23,233 bases of DNA from a virus, in the IMG/VR virus record IMGVR_UViG_3300005515_000059, positions 1 to 23,233 of that record; one strand, written 5' to 3'. Position numbers and translations under genes: made by a program. Of the stretch, positions 21,536-23,233 are shown piece after piece (position 1 is the stretch's first letter; every line of letters starts with the position of its first letter). Under the pieces are notes generated by a model. That model ran no database searches. It worked only from the letters and a program-made list of their open reading frames with translations, and had not been told where the DNA came from.

Positions 21536-22933
21536 CTACGGCACGAAGATAAGTGGTGAGGGAGGAGGGTTGCAGGCCGTCGGCTGCGAGGAGGTGCATT
21601 CCCGCGCCTTGTCGCGATTTATTCCTTGCGAGAAGTAGACAATTGAGCCGGCCAGCTTCCCCGCAACTCCATCAACCCTGACGCTGCGAGAGTTCTTGCG
21701 AACTTCGACCAGGCCACTGGGCGGTGATACGTTCAGTGGGCGCGCTGCTATAGGGTTGGCTTGTGCCTCCGGACGGCTGACAACATTGAGTGTATCCGTG
21801 TCGAAGAAGATGCGCTTTCGCGCTTCTCCTGGAAAAGCAATGTCTATGCTTCCCAATGTACCGCGGCTCACATCCGGGTCACCGAAGGCCGGGAGATTTG
21901 GCACTGTCCCGCCACCGGCAATGACCGTTTGTTGCTCCGCCGTCGCGACAATGGAGCGATGCCAACCATCACCAGACGGAGACGCCAGAAAGAGGCTGTT
22001 TTTCCCGTCGGGGCCGTACCGAGTATAGGCAATGAGAGGCTTGCCGGCGGTTGAGATGCTCACCCGAGCGAGATTGACCAGCCCTTGGCCCTCACCGGTA
22101 ACTTCGATCACGTCGCTATTGCCAGGATCCAGCGGGGGCGTAATTGGTCGCCCTTCGTGGTCCTCCCAGTGAACGAAATCATGCGTGCGAGCGTAGGTGA
22201 TTGCATAATTGCTGGCGACGTCAGGGGTGCGACGCCAGATGATAGCGATGTGCACATAGCCGTCCTGGAATACCCGAAACACCGTCGGATAGGCATTTGT
22301 CGGCGAACCCTCCCAGGTCGAGGAAAATACTGGGCCTTCCAGCGCTCGTTTCCACGTCTGACCGTCACGCACATTGACGAACCAATCGCCGTTTCCGCTC
22401 ACGCCGCTTCGATATGCGAAATACAGCTTACCGTCCGGATCGTTGATGAAGTTGGGATACGTGGCCTTGTCCTCATCGCGGCCAACCATCGGGGACAGGG
22501 ACATGTCGGATATGCTGTCCGAACTGGCGGCAGCACCATAAACGAGAGGGCTCGCGTGCATGTTGCCAGCGACTTGAAGCTGTCCATTGCCGTCAAAAGC
22601 GAGAGCCACACTGTTGTGGCTATCCCAGCCTCCGAATTGGGAGGGAAGCCGGGAGCGGCACACAACGCCGGAAGCTGGATCGAGTTCAGCAACTGTTAGC
22701 CATCGCTCTGCGTCGTAGTACCCGAAGTAGATCATCTTGCCGCGGGCAATTGCGTCAAACGTGACGGTGGCGCCCGACCACGCATTGTCGATCTCTATGC
22801 CATGACGGCCGCCTCCCACCGGAACGAGCGTCCCTTGTTGGCATGTTGAGGCGATGGCTGGTGCGCTGGCCAGCAGTTGCAGCAGCATGGTTCCAACGAG
22901 AAGCCAGGGGCTTTGCGGCAGTACTTTGGTCAT
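21536..22933 (-). CDS. Secreted BNR-repeat protein (BNR_4 family)
   Basis: This 465-residue protein is read from the ATG at 22933, where a clear Sec signal peptide begins (MTKVLPQSPW, a hydrophobic core, then ASAPAIA before STC, cleavage after about residue 28). The upstream frame to 23077 only adds a hydrophilic extension from a GTG. The mature part has the BNR_4 signature GGWDSHNSVALAFDGNG (101-117) and VAGNMHASPLVY (121-132), with His106 and His126 conserved. It is followed by sheet repeats such as YPNFINDPDGKLYFAYRSG, YPTVFRVFQDGYVHIAIIW and KPLIAYTRYGPDGKN. Related proteins include polysaccharide lyases and other beta-propeller enzymes, so it may cut or bind surface polysaccharide outside the cytoplasm. 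It leads the minus-strand cassette. Confidence 0.8.
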   Translation of the reverse strand: MTKVLPQSPWLLVGTMLLQLLASAPAIASTCQQGTLVPVGGGRHGIEIDNAWSGATVTFDAIARGKMIYFGYYDAERWLTVAELDPASGVVCRSRLPSQFGGWDSHNSVALAFDGNGQLQVAGNMHASPLVYGAAASSDSISDMSLSPMVGRDEDKATYPNFINDPDGKLYFAYRSGVSGNGDWFVNVRDGQTWKRALEGPVFSSTWEGSPTNAYPTVFRVFQDGYVHIAIIWRRTPDVASNYAITYARTHDFVHWEDHEGRPITPPLDPGNSDVIEVTGEGQGLVNLARVSISTAGKPLIAYTRYGPDGKNSLFLASPSGDGWHRSIVATAEQQTVIAGGGTVPNLPAFGDPDVSRGTLGSIDIAFPGEARKRIFFDTDTLNVVSRPEAQANPIAARPLNVSPPSGLVEVRKNSRSVRVDGVAGKLAGSIVYFSQGINRDKARECTSSQPTACNPPPSPLIFVP

Positions 22934-23089
22934 TTTTGAAGCCGGAATTGTATGTGTTGAATCGCTATCACTTCGACAGAAACAAGATGGCTGGAAGTAG
23001 GCGCCTTCCGTAAATTTTGCGCGATCGATGCCCGTCAGAGCCGACCGCTCGATAGATACTACGTTCACTAACCACACAAGGACATTGCT
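22934..23089. other. Divergent gap between BNR and amidase genes
   Basis: This 156-base gap must hold the 5' ends of both the leftward cassette and the rightward lysis gene. On the reverse strand a TACAAT hexamer (22947-22952) lies 13 bases before the BNR start, but no good -35 fits it. On the forward strand AAGGA (23078-23082) is the amidase ribosome binding site. I see no convincing promoter or operator otherwise. Confidence 0.4.
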
Positions 23090-23233
23090 ATGAAATACCG
23101 CCTACCGCTGGAATGGCTCCAGCCGGTGAAGATGTCGCGTATCATCGCGCATTGGAGTGCCGGCGCCTATCGAGCATCCGAGCTCGACAAGGAGCACTAT
23201 CACTTCATCGTCGAGGGTTCAGGAACCGTGGTC
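23090..23233 (+). CDS. Endolysin-type N-acetylmuramoyl-L-alanine amidase, 3' end cut off
   Basis: The window ends inside this gene, and 48 residues are visible. It starts at the ATG at 23090 with AAGGA seven bases upstream. The sequence MSRIIAHWSAGAYRASELDK holds the H-W-x-A-G motif (His21, a likely zinc ligand), followed by EHYHFIVEGSG, as in amidase_2 enzymes such as phage endolysins. It would cut the bond between muramic acid and the stem peptide and release progeny at lysis. Finding an endolysin on this side of the cassette shows that phage genes resume after 22933. Confidence 0.8.
   Translation, partial: MKYRLPLEWLQPVKMSRIIAHWSAGAYRASELDKEHYHFIVEGSGTVV

Noticed and set aside
22085-22699. 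204-codon forward frame inside the BNR gene
   Set aside because: The reverse strand carries clear BNR_4 motifs and a signal peptide, so this frame is its complement.
22934-23077. N-terminal extension of the BNR protein from a GTG
   Set aside because: The signal peptide begins at the ATG at 22933, and an added 48-residue hydrophilic extension would mask it.
1-23233. tRNA genes, CRISPR arrays, insertion sequences or attachment sites
   Set aside because: Reading both strands, I saw no cloverleaf, no regularly spaced direct repeats, no transposase and no integrase or core-site duplication in this window.

Overview
This window is the structural half of a tailed phage or prophage with a long non-contractile (siphovirus-type) tail. 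The host is most likely an alphaproteobacterium, probably Rhizobiales. The reasons are the GC-rich, GC-ending codon use, the gene order capsid - connectors - tail terminator - tail tube - chaperones - tape measure - distal tail - hub - peptidase-like - tip protein, and glycosyltransferase modules of a kind common in rhizobia. No integrase, terminase or portal gene is in view, so lytic phage and prophage cannot be told apart directly.

Positions 2-6166 (+) hold the end of the major capsid gene, a HeH/LEM-like protein, three small connector-region genes, a MuF/SPP1 gp7-like head protein, a gp10-like tail completion protein, a DUF4128-like tail terminator, the tail tube protein, and a tail assembly chaperone pair. 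The second chaperone part has no start codon and appears to be made by a -1 ribosomal frameshift at about 5801-5812, followed at once by a perfect 8-bp stem. Two short genes on the opposite strand (3944-4159 and 6171-6458) interrupt this module.

Positions 6575-16406 (+) hold the tape measure protein with an embedded lysozyme/transglycosylase-like domain, two distal tail/hub proteins, a small NlpC/P60-like protein, a large tip attachment protein ending in a carbohydrate-binding-like module, and a beta-helix tail spike or fibre. Most genes are joined by ATGA/TGATG overlaps or very short gaps. The larger gaps carry hairpins.

Positions 16449-22933 (-) hold a four-gene surface-polysaccharide cassette of visibly lower GC: a secreted BNR-repeat protein, a DUF616/TOD1-like glycosyltransferase, a GSCFA (SGNH-like) protein, and a 988-residue protein with three glycosyltransferase domains. 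Two of these proteins share an unusual short repeat. The cassette lies between the tail spike and an amidase endolysin that starts at 23090 (+), which is phage territory on both sides. It is therefore best read as phage-borne cargo that alters the host surface, or less likely decorates the virion. This cassette and the frameshifted chaperone are the most interesting parts of the window.
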